A stretch of DNA of 64,000 nucleotides from Corynebacterium lactis RW2-5 (lineage in GTDB: Bacteria; Actinomycetota; Actinomycetes; Mycobacteriales; Mycobacteriaceae): contig NZ_CP006841.1 in the NCBI RefSeq assembly GCF_001274895.1, positions 1,426,001 to 1,490,000 on the forward strand, given 5' to 3'. A program made the position numbers and the translations under genes. The notes under the pieces were generated by a model, which worked only from the letters and a program-made list of their open reading frames with translations, was not told the DNA's origin and ran no database searches. Shown one piece after another: positions 18,863 through 28,941 of the stretch. Each line of letters opens with the position of its first letter. Position 1 is the first letter of the stretch.

Positions 18863-18906
18863 ACCCAAACCCGCAGATCACGCATCTCGACGGGTTTGGG
18901 TTTTTC
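18863..18906 (+). terminator. Intrinsic terminator after hisG
   Basis: ACCCAAACCCG (18863-18873) pairs perfectly with CGGGTTTGGGT (18891-18901) around a 17-nt loop, followed by a run of T. The left-arm sequence is repeated 112 bp further on in the aspA leader. Confidence 0.85.
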
Positions 18907-18934
18907 CGTACCATGGCGAGTGAAAACCCAAGAA

Positions 18935-18964
18935 GGGAAACAGTGTTACCAATTATTGTTTCCC
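18935..18964 (+). promoter_or_regulatory. Hairpin in the aspA upstream region
   Basis: GGGAAACA (18935-18942) and TGTTTCCC (18957-18964) form a perfect 8-bp stem with a 14-nt loop, about 70 bp before the aspA start. It could be an operator or a leader structure. Just downstream is a second copy of AACCCAAACCCGC. Confidence 0.4.
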
Positions 18965-19036
18965 ATCAGCGGGCAACCCAAACCCGCACACTCGTACGGT
19001 CTTTTCCGGCCGTGTACTAGGAGGTACTGAGAAAGC

Positions 19037-20494
19037 ATGTCCACTACCCGCACTGAGATTGATTTGCTCGGCTCCATGGAGGTTCCGAGCGACGCCTACT
19101 ACGGTGTCCACACCCTCCGGGCAATTGACAACTACAAAATCTCCGGAAAGACCATCAACGATGTGCCCGAGTTCATCAAGGGCATGGTCATGGTGAAGAA
19201 GGCAACCGCAATCGCCAACCAGCGCGTCCACACCATCCCGGGCGATGTTGCAGAAGCAATCATCAAGGCTTGTGACGAGATTCTGGAAAATGGCCGCTGC
19301 ATGGACCAGTTCCCAATTGATGTGTTCCAGGGCGGTGCCGGCACTAGCGTCAACATGAACACCAACGAGGTTGTAGCAAACCTCGCCCTGGAAATCATGG
19401 GCTTTGAAAAGGGCCGCTACGATGTGATCAACCCGAACGACGATGTCAACCAGTGCCAGTCCACCAACGATGCGTACCCGACCGGCTTCCGCATGGCAGT
19501 CCACATGGCGCTGATTGAGCTGCAGAAGCACTTCGACGCCCTCGTCGAGGCTCTCCATGCTAAGGGCGACGAGTTCAACGACATCATCACCATGGGTCGC
19601 ACGCAGCTCCAGGACGCGGTCCCAATGACCCTGGGCCAGGCATTCCACGCCTTCGCTAACAATCTGGAAGAGGAGCAGGAGTCCCTGACCCGTGCCTCGG
19701 ATCGCCTGCTGGAAATTAACCTGGGCGCTACGGCAATCGGCACGGGAGTCAATGCGCCTTCCGGCTACCGGGAGGCAGTCACGCAAGCACTGCGCGAGGT
19801 CAGTGGGTTCAATGTCACCTCTGCGAAGGACTTAATTGAAGCCACCAGCGATACCGGTGCATACGTCAGCGTTCACGCATCGCTAAAGCGCACCGCGATG
19901 AAGCTGTCCAAGATGTGCAACGACCTCCGCCTGCTTGCCTCAGGCCCGCGCGCCGGCCTGAACGAAATCAATCTTCCGGAGCGCGCCGCTGGCTCGTCGA
20001 TTATGCCGGCTAAGGTCAACCCGGTCATCCCGGAGGTCGTCAACCAGGCTTGCTTCAAGGTTTTCGGCAACGATGTAACCCTGACTTGGGCAGCGGAGGC
20101 CGGTCAGCTCCAGCTCAACGTGATGGAGCCAGTCATTGGCGAATGCATCTTCGAGACTATCTCGCTGCTGCAGCACGCCACCGACACGCTGAAGGATAAG
20201 TGCATCGTCGATATCACTGCGAACCCCGAGGTCTGCCGTGGGTACGTGGAAAATTCCATTGGCATCGTCACCTACCTCAACCCAGTGATTGGCCACCACG
20301 AGGGCGATGTAGTGGGCAAAGAAGCCGCACGCACCGGCCGCTCCATCCGCGAAATCATCCTGGAACGCGGCCTGATGGAGGAAGATGAGCTAGATAAGTT
20401 GCTCAGCACCGAAAACCTCATGCACCCGGAGTACCGAGGTAAGCGCTACATCGCTGGCGAGACTCGTTTGGACGAGATTGGCGAGCCAAAGTAA
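19037..20494 (+). CDS. aspA: Aspartate ammonia-lyase (aspartase)
   Basis: 485-residue enzyme of the fumarase/aspartase family that reversibly splits aspartate into fumarate and ammonia. The family signature [11 protein letters not shown] is at about 317-327 and holds the catalytic Ser. [15 protein letters not shown] and the N-terminal [11 protein letters not shown] distinguish aspartase from fumarase. The length is typical. AGGAGG lies eleven bases before the ATG. It is followed 39 bp later by a C4-dicarboxylate transporter, giving an aspartate-to-fumarate uptake and deamination unit. Confidence 0.96.
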   Translation: MSTTRTEIDLLGSMEVPSDAYYGVHTLRAIDNYKISGKTINDVPEFIKGMVMVKKATAIANQRVHTIPGDVAEAIIKACDEILENGRCMDQFPIDVFQGGAGTSVNMNTNEVVANLALEIMGFEKGRYDVINPNDDVNQCQSTNDAYPTGFRMAVHMALIELQKHFDALVEALHAKGDEFNDIITMGRTQLQDAVPMTLGQAFHAFANNLEEEQESLTRASDRLLEINLGATAIGTGVNAPSGYREAVTQALREVSGFNVTSAKDLIEATSDTGAYVSVHASLKRTAMKLSKMCNDLRLLASGPRAGLNEINLPERAAGSSIMPAKVNPVIPEVVNQACFKVFGNDVTLTWAAEAGQLQLNVMEPVIGECIFETISLLQHATDTLKDKCIVDITANPEVCRGYVENSIGIVTYLNPVIGHHEGDVVGKEAARTGRSIREIILERGLMEEDELDKLLSTENLMHPEYRGKRYIAGETRLDEIGEPK

Positions 20495-20533
20495 GAGCAT
20501 TATTCCAGGTAAAACTGCCGCAGACTTGGAGTA

Positions 20534-21850
20534 ATGATGCTTGTTGCTGCCCAAATCTTAATCGTTCTAGGAGCGATTGTTCTAGGTGCGCGCCTCGGTT
20601 CAATCGCCATCGGATTCGCCGGTGGCCTGGGCGTACTTTTGCTCGGCATGACCGGTATACCGGTCACCCGAGAGGACATACCCTTCGATGTCATCGGAAT
20701 CATCATGGCGGTAATCGCCGCCATCGCCGCGATGCAGAAGGCCGGTGGCATGGACTATCTCGTCCACGTCGCCGAGCGGCTGCTGCGCCGCAATCCTCGA
20801 CACATCACGTACTGGGCTCCGATTGTCACCTACCTGATGACGCTTCTAGCCGGCACCGGTCACACCGCCTTCTCCACGCTGCCCGTCATTGCCGAGGTAG
20901 CGAAGGAAGGCGGGGTGCGACCTTCCCGGCCGTTGTCTATTGCAGTCGCGTCTTCACAGATGGCAATTACGGCTTCGCCTATTTCGGCTGCCGTCGTCCT
21001 CATGGCTTCTCTGCTAGAGCCCAAAGGCGTGGGCTATCTAACGCTTTTGGCCGTCGTTATCCCTTCGACCTTCCTAGCAATTTTGCCCACTGCATTCCTC
21101 ACGAATTACCTCGGCAAGGAACTTGCCGACGACGAGGTGTACCAGGAACGCCTGGCCAAGGGACTCGTCGCAAAGCCCAGTGGCAAGCTGAGCGAGTACA
21201 CACCGACCAAATCGAGCAAATGGTCGGTCGGCATTTTCCTGTTCTCGATTCTGTCAGTGATGGTCTATGCGACTATCAGCACCGAGCAGGTCGGGCTTAT
21301 CAGCGATCCGACTATTCCTCGCAACGAGGCGATCATGGCAATTATGCTGACCGCCGCAACCGCAATAGTGCTGGTATGCAAGCTCGACGCCGCAGCGATC
21401 TTGAACACTCCGGTGTTTAAATCCGGCATGTCGGCAAGCGTCTGTGTGCTCGGCGTGGCGTGGCTGGGAACCACGATTATCAACCACTACATCGACCAGA
21501 TTAAGTCCGCATCCGGTGACCTACTGAGCCAAATGCCGTGGATGCTCGCGGTCGTGCTTTTCTTCGCTGCAGCGCTTCTGTACTCGCAGGCAGCGACTAC
21601 AAAGGCGATCATGCCCGCGGCACTGGCCGTCGGTGTGGCACCGCTGACGGCAGTCGCATCTTTTACTGCGGTTTCAGCGTTGTTCGTACTGCCGACTTAC
21701 CCGACTTTGCTCGCGGCCGTCGAGATGGATGACACCGGCACCACGAGGATTGGCAAGTACGTGTTCAACCACTCGTTCATCATCCCGGGAACACTATGTA
21801 TCGCGCTTGCCGTCGTGTTTGGTTTCGCGTTCGGAGCTGTCCTGCTGTAA
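20534..21850 (+). CDS. Dcu-family anaerobic C4-dicarboxylate transporter
   Basis: 438-residue polytopic membrane protein of the DcuA/DcuB family, which exchanges aspartate, fumarate, malate and succinate. Recognisable blocks are ERLLRRNPRHITYWAP, LLAGTGHTAFSTLPVIAEVA, SSQMAITASPISAAVV, and the C-terminal LPTYPTLLAAVE followed by GTTRIGKYVFNHSFIIPG. Translation starts at the ATG at 20534 or the adjacent ATG at 20537, which is better spaced from GGAG. It is the likely partner of aspA in the same transcription unit. Aspartate/succinate antiport during oxygen limitation is the natural reading. Confidence 0.9.
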   Translation: MMLVAAQILIVLGAIVLGARLGSIAIGFAGGLGVLLLGMTGIPVTREDIPFDVIGIIMAVIAAIAAMQKAGGMDYLVHVAERLLRRNPRHITYWAPIVTYLMTLLAGTGHTAFSTLPVIAEVAKEGGVRPSRPLSIAVASSQMAITASPISAAVVLMASLLEPKGVGYLTLLAVVIPSTFLAILPTAFLTNYLGKELADDEVYQERLAKGLVAKPSGKLSEYTPTKSSKWSVGIFLFSILSVMVYATISTEQVGLISDPTIPRNEAIMAIMLTAATAIVLVCKLDAAAILNTPVFKSGMSASVCVLGVAWLGTTIINHYIDQIKSASGDLLSQMPWMLAVVLFFAAALLYSQAATTKAIMPAALAVGVAPLTAVASFTAVSALFVLPTYPTLLAAVEMDDTGTTRIGKYVFNHSFIIPGTLCIALAVVFGFAFGAVLL

Positions 21851-21929
21851 GGAGTTGACCGAAGGAAACCGACGAAGGAGATGGTACGTCGTAACGAGGC
21901 TTGGGAGCCGGTTGAGTTGAGGCCTTTAG

Positions 21930-22003
21930 TCACTGGTTGGCGTGCGATCATGATGTGGGCGCGCTATAGCGCAGCATCAACATGATTCCGCGCCAACAAG
22001 TGG
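21930..22003. repeat. 74-nt imperfect palindromic element, copy 2
   Basis: An imperfect inverted repeat centred on the perfect palindrome GCGCTATAGCGC (21961-21972), with outer arms CACTGGTTGG and CCAACAAGTG. It has the same length and core as the element at 4904-4977. It lies at the convergent end of the Dcu transporter and the nuclease gene. Confidence 0.7.
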
Positions 22004-22035
22004 TAAGGACAGACCCACAACGCGCCAACAAGTGG
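21989..22035. repeat. Direct 15-bp repeat at the edge of palindromic element copy 2
   Basis: CGCGCCAACAAGTGG occurs exactly at 21989-22003 and again at 22021-22035, a period of 32 bp. The second copy is an extra right arm of the palindromic element without its left partner. Confidence 0.7.
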
Positions 22036-22060
22036 CGAAACCAGCCTGCAGGCAAACCCG

Positions 22061-22963
22061 CTAATCTCCGACAGCTCCCGGCCAGCCCGGATACTCGGGA
22101 GTCGTTCCACCATAAGCAGGGCAAAGCTCCTGGAAGGAGCACCAACCGCAGAGTTTGGACTTCTTCGGAACGAAGTCGCCGTGCTCGCCATCGCGAACGA
22201 TTTGCTGCCACAACCCCGCGATCTCTGCCTGGAAGCTCTCCAGCTCCGCCGCAGAAGGGCTCAGCACCAGGTCATCAGCGACCTTCAAATACATCAGCCG
22301 CAGTTGCTCGGGAATCTTGCCCGTTAGACGCCACCACACCAACGCATAGAAACGCATCTGGAACAGCGCTTCATCCCTGAAGCGCGGGGATGGCTTCTTG
22401 CCGGTCTTGTAGTCGACAATGCGAACCTCACCGGTGGGGGCGATATCCACGCGGTCAATAAAGCCACGCATCGGAACCGATACTGGCAGCGAGGAATCCT
22501 TCGTCCGGTCCAGCACCAGCTGCACGAACTTTTCCATTTCGGCGGCATCGAAGCCGGCCGGATTTTCCATCATGAAGTAGCCCTTGAGCAGACCTCGGCA
22601 CTCCACCAGGAAATCGTAGAGGTCGTCCTCAGGCACCAGGTCAAACATCTGGTCGTCCTCCGCGCACATTACAGCCCAGGTCGGCTTCAGCCGTTTCACG
22701 GCCGCGGGGTAGGTGCGCTGCTCGCGTGGCCACGAATACATCTCTTCCAGCACCGCATGCACCAGGGTTCCCTTGACCTGCGCGACCGTCGACGGCTCCG
22801 GGATCTTGTCGATTGCCCGGAATCGGTATTTCAGCGGGCACTGCCGGTAGTCGTTCGCGCGAGAGGGAGACAGGGCCAGCTTCGAGGGTTTTTTCGCTGG
22901 CTGAGTGTCGGCCTGGCTCCCCGTATTCTGGTCTGACTTAGCGGATTGGGAATTGTCGGGCAT
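22061..22963 (-). CDS. RecB-family PD-(D/E)XK nuclease with Fe-S cluster motif
   Basis: 300-residue protein with the RecB/Cas4-type nuclease core: GTLVHAVLE (His69), GFIDRVD (Asp170) and IVDYKTG (Asp184 and Lys186), then QMRFYAL. Cys42 in YRQCPLKY together with Cys272, Cys275 and Cys281 (CGWCSFQELC) gives the N-terminal-one, C-terminal-three cysteine arrangement that holds a 4Fe-4S cluster in this family. The N-terminal 30 residues are Gln/Ser/Lys-rich and probably disordered. It resembles the gene beside trmI in M. tuberculosis. A role in DNA repair is likely but the exact substrate is unknown. TAACCT-N7-ATG suggests leaderless expression. Confidence 0.88.
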   Translation of the reverse strand: MPDNSQSAKSDQNTGSQADTQPAKKPSKLALSPSRANDYRQCPLKYRFRAIDKIPEPSTVAQVKGTLVHAVLEEMYSWPREQRTYPAAVKRLKPTWAVMCAEDDQMFDLVPEDDLYDFLVECRGLLKGYFMMENPAGFDAAEMEKFVQLVLDRTKDSSLPVSVPMRGFIDRVDIAPTGEVRIVDYKTGKKPSPRFRDEALFQMRFYALVWWRLTGKIPEQLRLMYLKVADDLVLSPSAAELESFQAEIAGLWQQIVRDGEHGDFVPKKSKLCGWCSFQELCPAYGGTTPEYPGWPGAVGD

Positions 22964-22970
22964 ACTAGCC

Positions 22971-22976
22971 AGGTTA
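22971..22976 (-). promoter_or_regulatory. Putative -10 (TAACCT) for leaderless nuclease transcript
   Basis: On the minus strand TAACCT is followed by exactly 7 nt and the ATG at 22963. No Shine-Dalgarno sequence is present. Confidence 0.5.
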
Positions 22977-22998
22977 GATGACCTCGACTCTTAAATAA

Positions 22999-23862
<864 letters not shown>

Positions 23863-23981
23863 GTTTTTGATCCGGGCCGTGGCGAGCGTCGTAAAGCGAA
23901 GAAGCGGCCCTTCGGGGTAAGTGCAGGGCGCGTCGGCGGGCTTTGCGCGGGTTGTCAGCGCCCGGGTCGGGGGGCGGTGGG

Positions 23982-23987
23982 TAGTCT
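23982..23987 (+). promoter_or_regulatory. Putative -10 (TAGTCT) for leaderless arc transcript
   Basis: TAGTCT, 7 nt, then ATG at 23995, with no Shine-Dalgarno. The same hexamer and spacing occur before fxsA at 55053-55058. Leaderless transcription of the pupylation operon is inferred. Confidence 0.55.
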
Positions 23988-23994
23988 GTAAAGC

Positions 23995-25572
23995 ATGACA
24001 ACACCCGCCGACAAGATCCGCGACCTGGAGCAAAAGAACTACAACCTGGGCATTAGAAATAATCGCTTGGTTGAGCTGCTGCGCGATTCCCGCAACAAGC
24101 TGGAGCTGCTGCGGGAGGACATGGAGCAGATGCTTCAGCCGCCCAGTACGTACGGCATTTTCCTCGAGGCGGGTCCAGAGCAGGGCACCGCGGAGGTGTT
24201 TACCGGCAATCGTCGGATGCGACTGAGGGTGCAGCCTGAGATTGACGTGCATCAACTGGCGCCCGGCGCGCAAGTGCGTCTGAATGAGGGCTCAATCATT
24301 GTGGAAGATTGCGGCTATCCGGTCAGCGGTGACCTGGCGAATGTACGCGAGGTGCTGCCGGATAAGAAGCGCGTGCTGGCCTCGGATACCCACGGCGAGG
24401 AGTTCGTGGTGTCGCTGGCGGGCTCACTGGCGCCGAAGCCGGGTGACTCTGTGATGATTGACCGCAAGTCGGGCTATGCGTTCGAGGTGATTCCAAAGTC
24501 CGAGGTGGAGAACCTGGTTCTGGAAGAGGTACCGGATGTCACCTACACGGACATTGGTGGCCTGGATAGCCAGATTGAACAGATTCACGACGCAGTGGAA
24601 ATGCCCTTCCTGCAGCCGGAGCTGTTCGAACAGTACGACCTGCGCCCGCCGAAGGGCGTGCTCCTCTATGGTCCTCCCGGCAATGGTAAGACGCTGATTG
24701 CGAAGGCAGTGGCGAATTCGCTGGCCCGCAAGATTGCGCTGAACCGGGGCAAATCGGAAGCAGAAGCCTCGCGGGCACAGTCGTACTTCTTGAATGTCAA
24801 GGGCCCGGAGTTGCTGAATAAGTTCGTGGGCGAGACGGAGCGGCAGATTCGCCTGATTTTCGACCGCGCCCGCGACATTGCGGAGGAGGGCAAGCCGGTC
24901 ATCGTATTCTTCGACGAGATGGACTCGATTTTCCGCACCCGTGGCTCGGGCATTAGCTCGGATATGGAAAACACCGTGGTCCCGCAGCTGCTCAGCGAGC
25001 TCGACGGCGTGGAGGGGCTGGAGAACGTCATCGTCATTGGTGCTACCAACCGCGAGGAGATGATTGACCCCGCGATTTTGCGCCCGGGCCGCCTGGATGT
25101 GAAGATCCGCATCGAGCGACCGAACGAGGCCGCGGCGAAGGATATCTTCGGCAAGTACCTGACGTCGGCGCTGCCGTACCACGCGGCCGAGGTCGACAAG
25201 TGCGGCGGGGTAGAGGCCACTGTGTCCCACCTGATCGACAGCGTTGTGGAGCGGATGTACCAGGCAAGCCCGGAAAACGAGTACGTGCGCGTACACTACG
25301 TCGACGGCACCGTGGAGACGATGTACTACCGTGATTTCAACTCGGGCGCGATGATTTCCAACATCGTCGACCGTGCGAAGAAGGCCGCGATTAAGTCCGT
25401 CATCGCTGGCGGCGAAGGCGGTATCCGCGAGGAGCACCTGCTCGCCGCGGTCGCCGAGGAGTTCGCGCAGAACGAGGATCTGCCGAACACTTCCAACCCG
25501 GATGAGTGGGCGCGCATTTCCGGTCGCCCGACCTCGCGCGTTATCTCCGTGGAGGTGGTCCGCCATGTCTAA
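23995..25572 (+). CDS. arc: AAA+ ATPase ARC/Mpa (Pup-recognising unfoldase)
   Basis: 525-residue hexameric ring ATPase. The N-terminal ~50 residues are a coiled coil ([18 protein letters not shown]) that binds Pup, followed by tandem OB domains (to about 185) and one AAA+ module. Walker A GPPGNGKT is at 226-233, Walker [10 protein letters not shown] is at about 302-310, and the SRH block [20 protein letters not shown] follows. In proteasome-bearing actinobacteria the C-terminus ends in a GQYL-type tail that docks on the 20S core. Here it ends VVRHV and lacks that tail, consistent with absent prcBA. It should unfold pupylated proteins without handing them to a proteasome. It overlaps dop by 8 bp. 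Confidence 0.96.
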   Translation: MTTPADKIRDLEQKNYNLGIRNNRLVELLRDSRNKLELLREDMEQMLQPPSTYGIFLEAGPEQGTAEVFTGNRRMRLRVQPEIDVHQLAPGAQVRLNEGSIIVEDCGYPVSGDLANVREVLPDKKRVLASDTHGEEFVVSLAGSLAPKPGDSVMIDRKSGYAFEVIPKSEVENLVLEEVPDVTYTDIGGLDSQIEQIHDAVEMPFLQPELFEQYDLRPPKGVLLYGPPGNGKTLIAKAVANSLARKIALNRGKSEAEASRAQSYFLNVKGPELLNKFVGETERQIRLIFDRARDIAEEGKPVIVFFDEMDSIFRTRGSGISSDMENTVVPQLLSELDGVEGLENVIVIGATNREEMIDPAILRPGRLDVKIRIERPNEAAAKDIFGKYLTSALPYHAAEVDKCGGVEATVSHLIDSVVERMYQASPENEYVRVHYVDGTVETMYYRDFNSGAMISNIVDRAKKAAIKSVIAGGEGGIREEHLLAAVAEEFAQNEDLPNTSNPDEWARISGRPTSRVISVEVVRHV

Positions 25573-27166
25573 CGCTAATTCGCAAGTCTCACAGCAAGGC
25601 CCACAACAGGGACTACAGCAGGGGTCCAAACGCTACTTCGGCACCGAGGTCGAATACGGAATCTCCTGCCCGGACGACCCGAACGTCAGCCCAATTCTGA
25701 CTTCGACGCAGGCGGTCATCGCCTTCGCCCACGCGCAGGAGGAGAGCCTATCGGGCCGCATCCGCTGGGACTACGCCCCCGAGTCACCACTGCGCGATAG
25801 CCGCGGGTTCGATTTGCGCCGTTACCACCAGGCCCCCGTAATCGACCCGAACGCAGTGGGCGCCGCGAACTTGCTGGTCCAAAACGGCGCGCGTTTCTAC
25901 GTCGACCACGCGCACCCGGAGTACTCGGCACCGGAGACGTCGTCGGCACTGGAGGCGGTCATCGCCGACCGCGCCGGTGACGAAATCATGCTGCGGGCGG
26001 TCCAGCTCGCCGCAGCCGCCACCGACGACGAAGGTAACCCGGGCCCAAACCTAAAAATCTACCGCAATAACGTCGACGGCAAGGGCGCCTCCTACGGCAC
26101 CCACGAGAACTACCTATTCTCCCGCGACACCGAATTCGACGATATCGTCGCGGGTCTCACACCGTTCTTCGTGACCCGCCAGGTATTCACCGGTGCCGGT
26201 CGCGTCGGACTGGGGCAGAAGGGGCAGACTCCGGGATTCCAGATTTCCCAGCGCGCCGACTACATCGAAACAGAAGTCTCCCTGGAGACCACGCTCAACC
26301 GCGGCATCATTAACACCCGCGACGAGCCGCACGCCTCCGAGGCTTTCCGACGCCTCCACGTCATCATCGGTGATGCGAACATGAGTGAGGTCGCCACCTT
26401 CCTCAAGATTGGCACCACGGGCCTAGTGCTCGACGCCATCGAGGACGGCGTACGTTTTGACGACCTGAAACTGCGCAACCCGGTCGAGGCGGTCCACCAG
26501 GTCTCCCGTGATTTGACCTGCACCGAGAAACTGCAGCTGGATGACCATGTCACCTGGATGTCCGCCGTCGAGATCCAGTACGAGTACTTGCGCCGGGTCG
26601 AGGGCTACGACGCCGATGGTGCCGTCGTCAAGCGCTGGCGAGAAGTCCTCGACCTGCTTTCCGACGATCCCCGCAAGGCCGGCCACCTGCTGGATTGGGT
26701 GGCAAAGTTCAACCTCATGGAGGGGCTGCGGGCGCGGATGGGCGCCGGTTGGGACCACCCGAAGCTAGCGCTGATTGATATCCAGTACTCGGACATCGAT
26801 CCGGCGCGCGGGCTCTACCACGCGCTGGTACGCCGCGGCTCGATGGAGCGGTTGACCACTGACGACCAGATTGCACATGCGGTGGAATTCGCGCCTGAGT
26901 CGACGCGGGCTTATTTGCGGGGCGGGATTATCAGGCGCTTCGGCAAAGACGTCATCGCGGGTAGCTGGACGAGCCTCATCGTGGACGTCTCCGGGGTCTA
27001 CCGAGAAACCCGCGACGTGGAGGCACCCGGCGTTGAGCTGGTGCGCATCACTTTAGACGAGGTCGACCGCCTCACGCGCGACGAGTGCGGCGAGGTTTTG
27101 GAGTCTGCGGGAACCATCGTCGAGGTCGTCGAGCACCTGCGCGGGCTCGGCGCGGTCGGTCAGTAG
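25565..27166 (+). CDS. dop: Deamidase/depupylase of Pup
   Basis: 533-residue carboxylate-amine-ligase-fold enzyme that deamidates the C-terminal Gln of Pup to Glu and removes Pup from conjugates. FGTEVEYGI gives the catalytic Asp/Glu-containing N-terminal strand, and [24 protein letters not shown] and [13 protein letters not shown] are shared with PafA. The ATG at 25565 lies inside the end of arc, with GGAGGTGG seven bases upstream; the longer open frame to 25373 overlaps arc and is rejected. A Gln/Ser-rich tail of about 22 residues ([19 protein letters not shown]) precedes the fold. Pup here ends in Gln, so Dop activity is required for ligation. Confidence 0.95.
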   Translation: MSNANSQVSQQGPQQGLQQGSKRYFGTEVEYGISCPDDPNVSPILTSTQAVIAFAHAQEESLSGRIRWDYAPESPLRDSRGFDLRRYHQAPVIDPNAVGAANLLVQNGARFYVDHAHPEYSAPETSSALEAVIADRAGDEIMLRAVQLAAAATDDEGNPGPNLKIYRNNVDGKGASYGTHENYLFSRDTEFDDIVAGLTPFFVTRQVFTGAGRVGLGQKGQTPGFQISQRADYIETEVSLETTLNRGIINTRDEPHASEAFRRLHVIIGDANMSEVATFLKIGTTGLVLDAIEDGVRFDDLKLRNPVEAVHQVSRDLTCTEKLQLDDHVTWMSAVEIQYEYLRRVEGYDADGAVVKRWREVLDLLSDDPRKAGHLLDWVAKFNLMEGLRARMGAGWDHPKLALIDIQYSDIDPARGLYHALVRRGSMERLTTDDQIAHAVEFAPESTRAYLRGGIIRRFGKDVIAGSWTSLIVDVSGVYRETRDVEAPGVELVRITLDEVDRLTRDECGEVLESAGTIVEVVEHLRGLGAVGQ

Positions 27167-27223
27167 TCGCGGTCGGCCAGTAGCATAGACGTGAAAAACA
27201 ACTGGAATTAAAGGAGCACACTA

Positions 27224-27418
27224 ATGGCAGGCAACACCCAGGTATTCGGCGGCGGATCCGGCGGCGGAGAAGGCGAGGAATTCGACGAGCTCTCCGGTGG
27301 CGGTCAGGCCCAGGAGCACGTCGCGGCAGCCGACGACCTGCTCGACGAGATCGACGGCCTCCTCGAGAACAACGCCGAGGAGTTCGTCCGCTCCTACGTC
27401 CAGAAGGGCGGCCAGTAA
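27224..27418 (+). CDS. pup: Prokaryotic ubiquitin-like protein Pup
   Basis: 64-residue modifier, disordered at its glycine-rich N-terminus (FGGGSGGGEGEEF), with the helical ARC/PafA-binding region AADDLLDEIDGLLENNAEEFVRSYV. It ends in KGGQ, so the terminal Gln must be deamidated by Dop before PafA joins it to lysines. AAAGGAG lies eight bases before the ATG. pafA begins 3 bp after the stop, with no proteasome subunit gene between them. Confidence 0.97.
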   Translation: MAGNTQVFGGGSGGGEGEEFDELSGGGQAQEHVAAADDLLDEIDGLLENNAEEFVRSYVQKGGQ

Positions 27419-27421
27419 GAC

Positions 27422-28912
27422 GTGTCAGAGCAGCAGGGGACAGCACAGCAGGCCCTGACCAGACGTATTACCGGTATTGAGACAGAATTCGGCATCACGC
27501 TGACGCTCAACGGTTCGCGCCGGCTCGGGCCCGACGAGATTGCGCGGTACATGTTCCGCCCGGTCATCGCGAAGTACGGGGCAACGAACATCTTTACCCC
27601 GAACGCCGGCCGCCTCTACCTGGATGTGGGCAGCCACCCGGAGTTCGCCACCGCTGAGTGCGATAGCGTCTCCCAGCTAGTCGCCCACGACCGCGCGGGC
27701 GAGGTCATCCTGGACCGGCTCGCCGTCACCGCCGAGGCCGCGCTTGCCGACGAGGGCATCGGCGGCAAACTGTACCTGCTGAAAAATAACGTGGACACTG
27801 TGGGCAATTCCTACGGTTGCCACGAAAACTACCTGGTCGGCCGCGAGTTGGGCCTGAAGTCCCTGTCGAAGCTGCTGCTGCCGTTCCTTGTCACTCGCCA
27901 GCTGATTTGTGGTGCGGGCAAGATTTTCCTGCCGTACCCAACCTCGCCGTACCACAACGATCCGGTGCAGTACTGCTTTTCGCAGCGCGCCGATCACGTG
28001 TGGGAAGGCGTGTCCAGCGCGACGACGCGGTCGCGCCCGATTATCAATACGCGCGATGAACCACACGCGGACTCCAACCGATTCCGCCGCTTGCACGTGA
28101 TTGTGGGCGACTCAAATATGAGCGAGACGACCACCGCGCTGAAGATTGGCTCCACGCAGCTGGTGCTCGAGATGATCGAGGCCGGGGTGGAGCTGCCGGA
28201 CTTCGAGGTCGCCAACGAGATTAAGTCGATCCGTGCGGTCAGCCGCGACATGACCGGGCGCGCCGAGATTCCGCTGAGAGACGGCGGGACCGCCACAGCC
28301 CTCGAGATCCAGTACGCATTCCTGACAGCCGCGAAGAAGTGGCTCGAGGTTCGCGAGGAGACCACCGACAACGCCGACAAGGGTATCTCGGGTGCTGGAA
28401 CCCCGAACGCGGAGATGGCGCGCATTGTCGAGCTGTGGGAGCGCACGCTGACCGCCGTGGACTCCGGCGACTGGAGCCTCATCGAGCGCGACATCGACTG
28501 GGCGATTAAGTACTCGCTGATCAAGCGCTACCTTGACCGCGGTCTTACCCTGGAGAACCCGAAGCTGGCCCAGATCGACCTGGCCTACCACGACATTCGT
28601 CCGGGACGCGGCATCTTCCGCGCGCTGGAGGCACGTGGTGCGGTATCCCGCTGGATCACCGATGCCGACATCGAAGCCGCCGTGGATCGCGCCCCGCAGA
28701 CTACTCGCGCAAAGCTGCGCGGTGATTTTCTCGCCGCGGCTCATTGCGAGGCGGCCCACGCAGCGGGCCTTAAGACCGTCGTCGACTGGACACACTTGAA
28801 AATCGCCGGCGACAACCCGCAGTCGGTCATGCTGGGTGACCCCTTCGCCACCGACAACTCGGAGGTCACCGAGATGATCGCCACCCTGAGTGAAGGCTCT
28901 CAGGAGGGCTAG
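27422..28912 (+). CDS. pafA: Pup-protein ligase
   Basis: 496-residue ATP-dependent ligase that phosphorylates the C-terminal Glu of Pup and forms an isopeptide bond to substrate lysines. GIETEFGITLT at the N-terminus carries the conserved Glu and Mg-binding residues. [48 protein letters not shown] and RRLHVIVGDSNMSETTTALK are family blocks. A short acidic insertion (EETTDNADKGISGAGTPN, ~305-325) lies in the middle. The GTG start follows the pup stop by 3 bp, implying coupling. The coding sequence closely resembles mycobacterial PafA from residue 15 on. Confidence 0.96.
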   Translation: MSEQQGTAQQALTRRITGIETEFGITLTLNGSRRLGPDEIARYMFRPVIAKYGATNIFTPNAGRLYLDVGSHPEFATAECDSVSQLVAHDRAGEVILDRLAVTAEAALADEGIGGKLYLLKNNVDTVGNSYGCHENYLVGRELGLKSLSKLLLPFLVTRQLICGAGKIFLPYPTSPYHNDPVQYCFSQRADHVWEGVSSATTRSRPIINTRDEPHADSNRFRRLHVIVGDSNMSETTTALKIGSTQLVLEMIEAGVELPDFEVANEIKSIRAVSRDMTGRAEIPLRDGGTATALEIQYAFLTAAKKWLEVREETTDNADKGISGAGTPNAEMARIVELWERTLTAVDSGDWSLIERDIDWAIKYSLIKRYLDRGLTLENPKLAQIDLAYHDIRPGRGIFRALEARGAVSRWITDADIEAAVDRAPQTTRAKLRGDFLAAAHCEAAHAAGLKTVVDWTHLKIAGDNPQSVMLGDPFATDNSEVTEMIATLSEGSQEG

Positions 28913-28941
28913 GCCACCTCTTCAGAAAGGATTTATACGCT

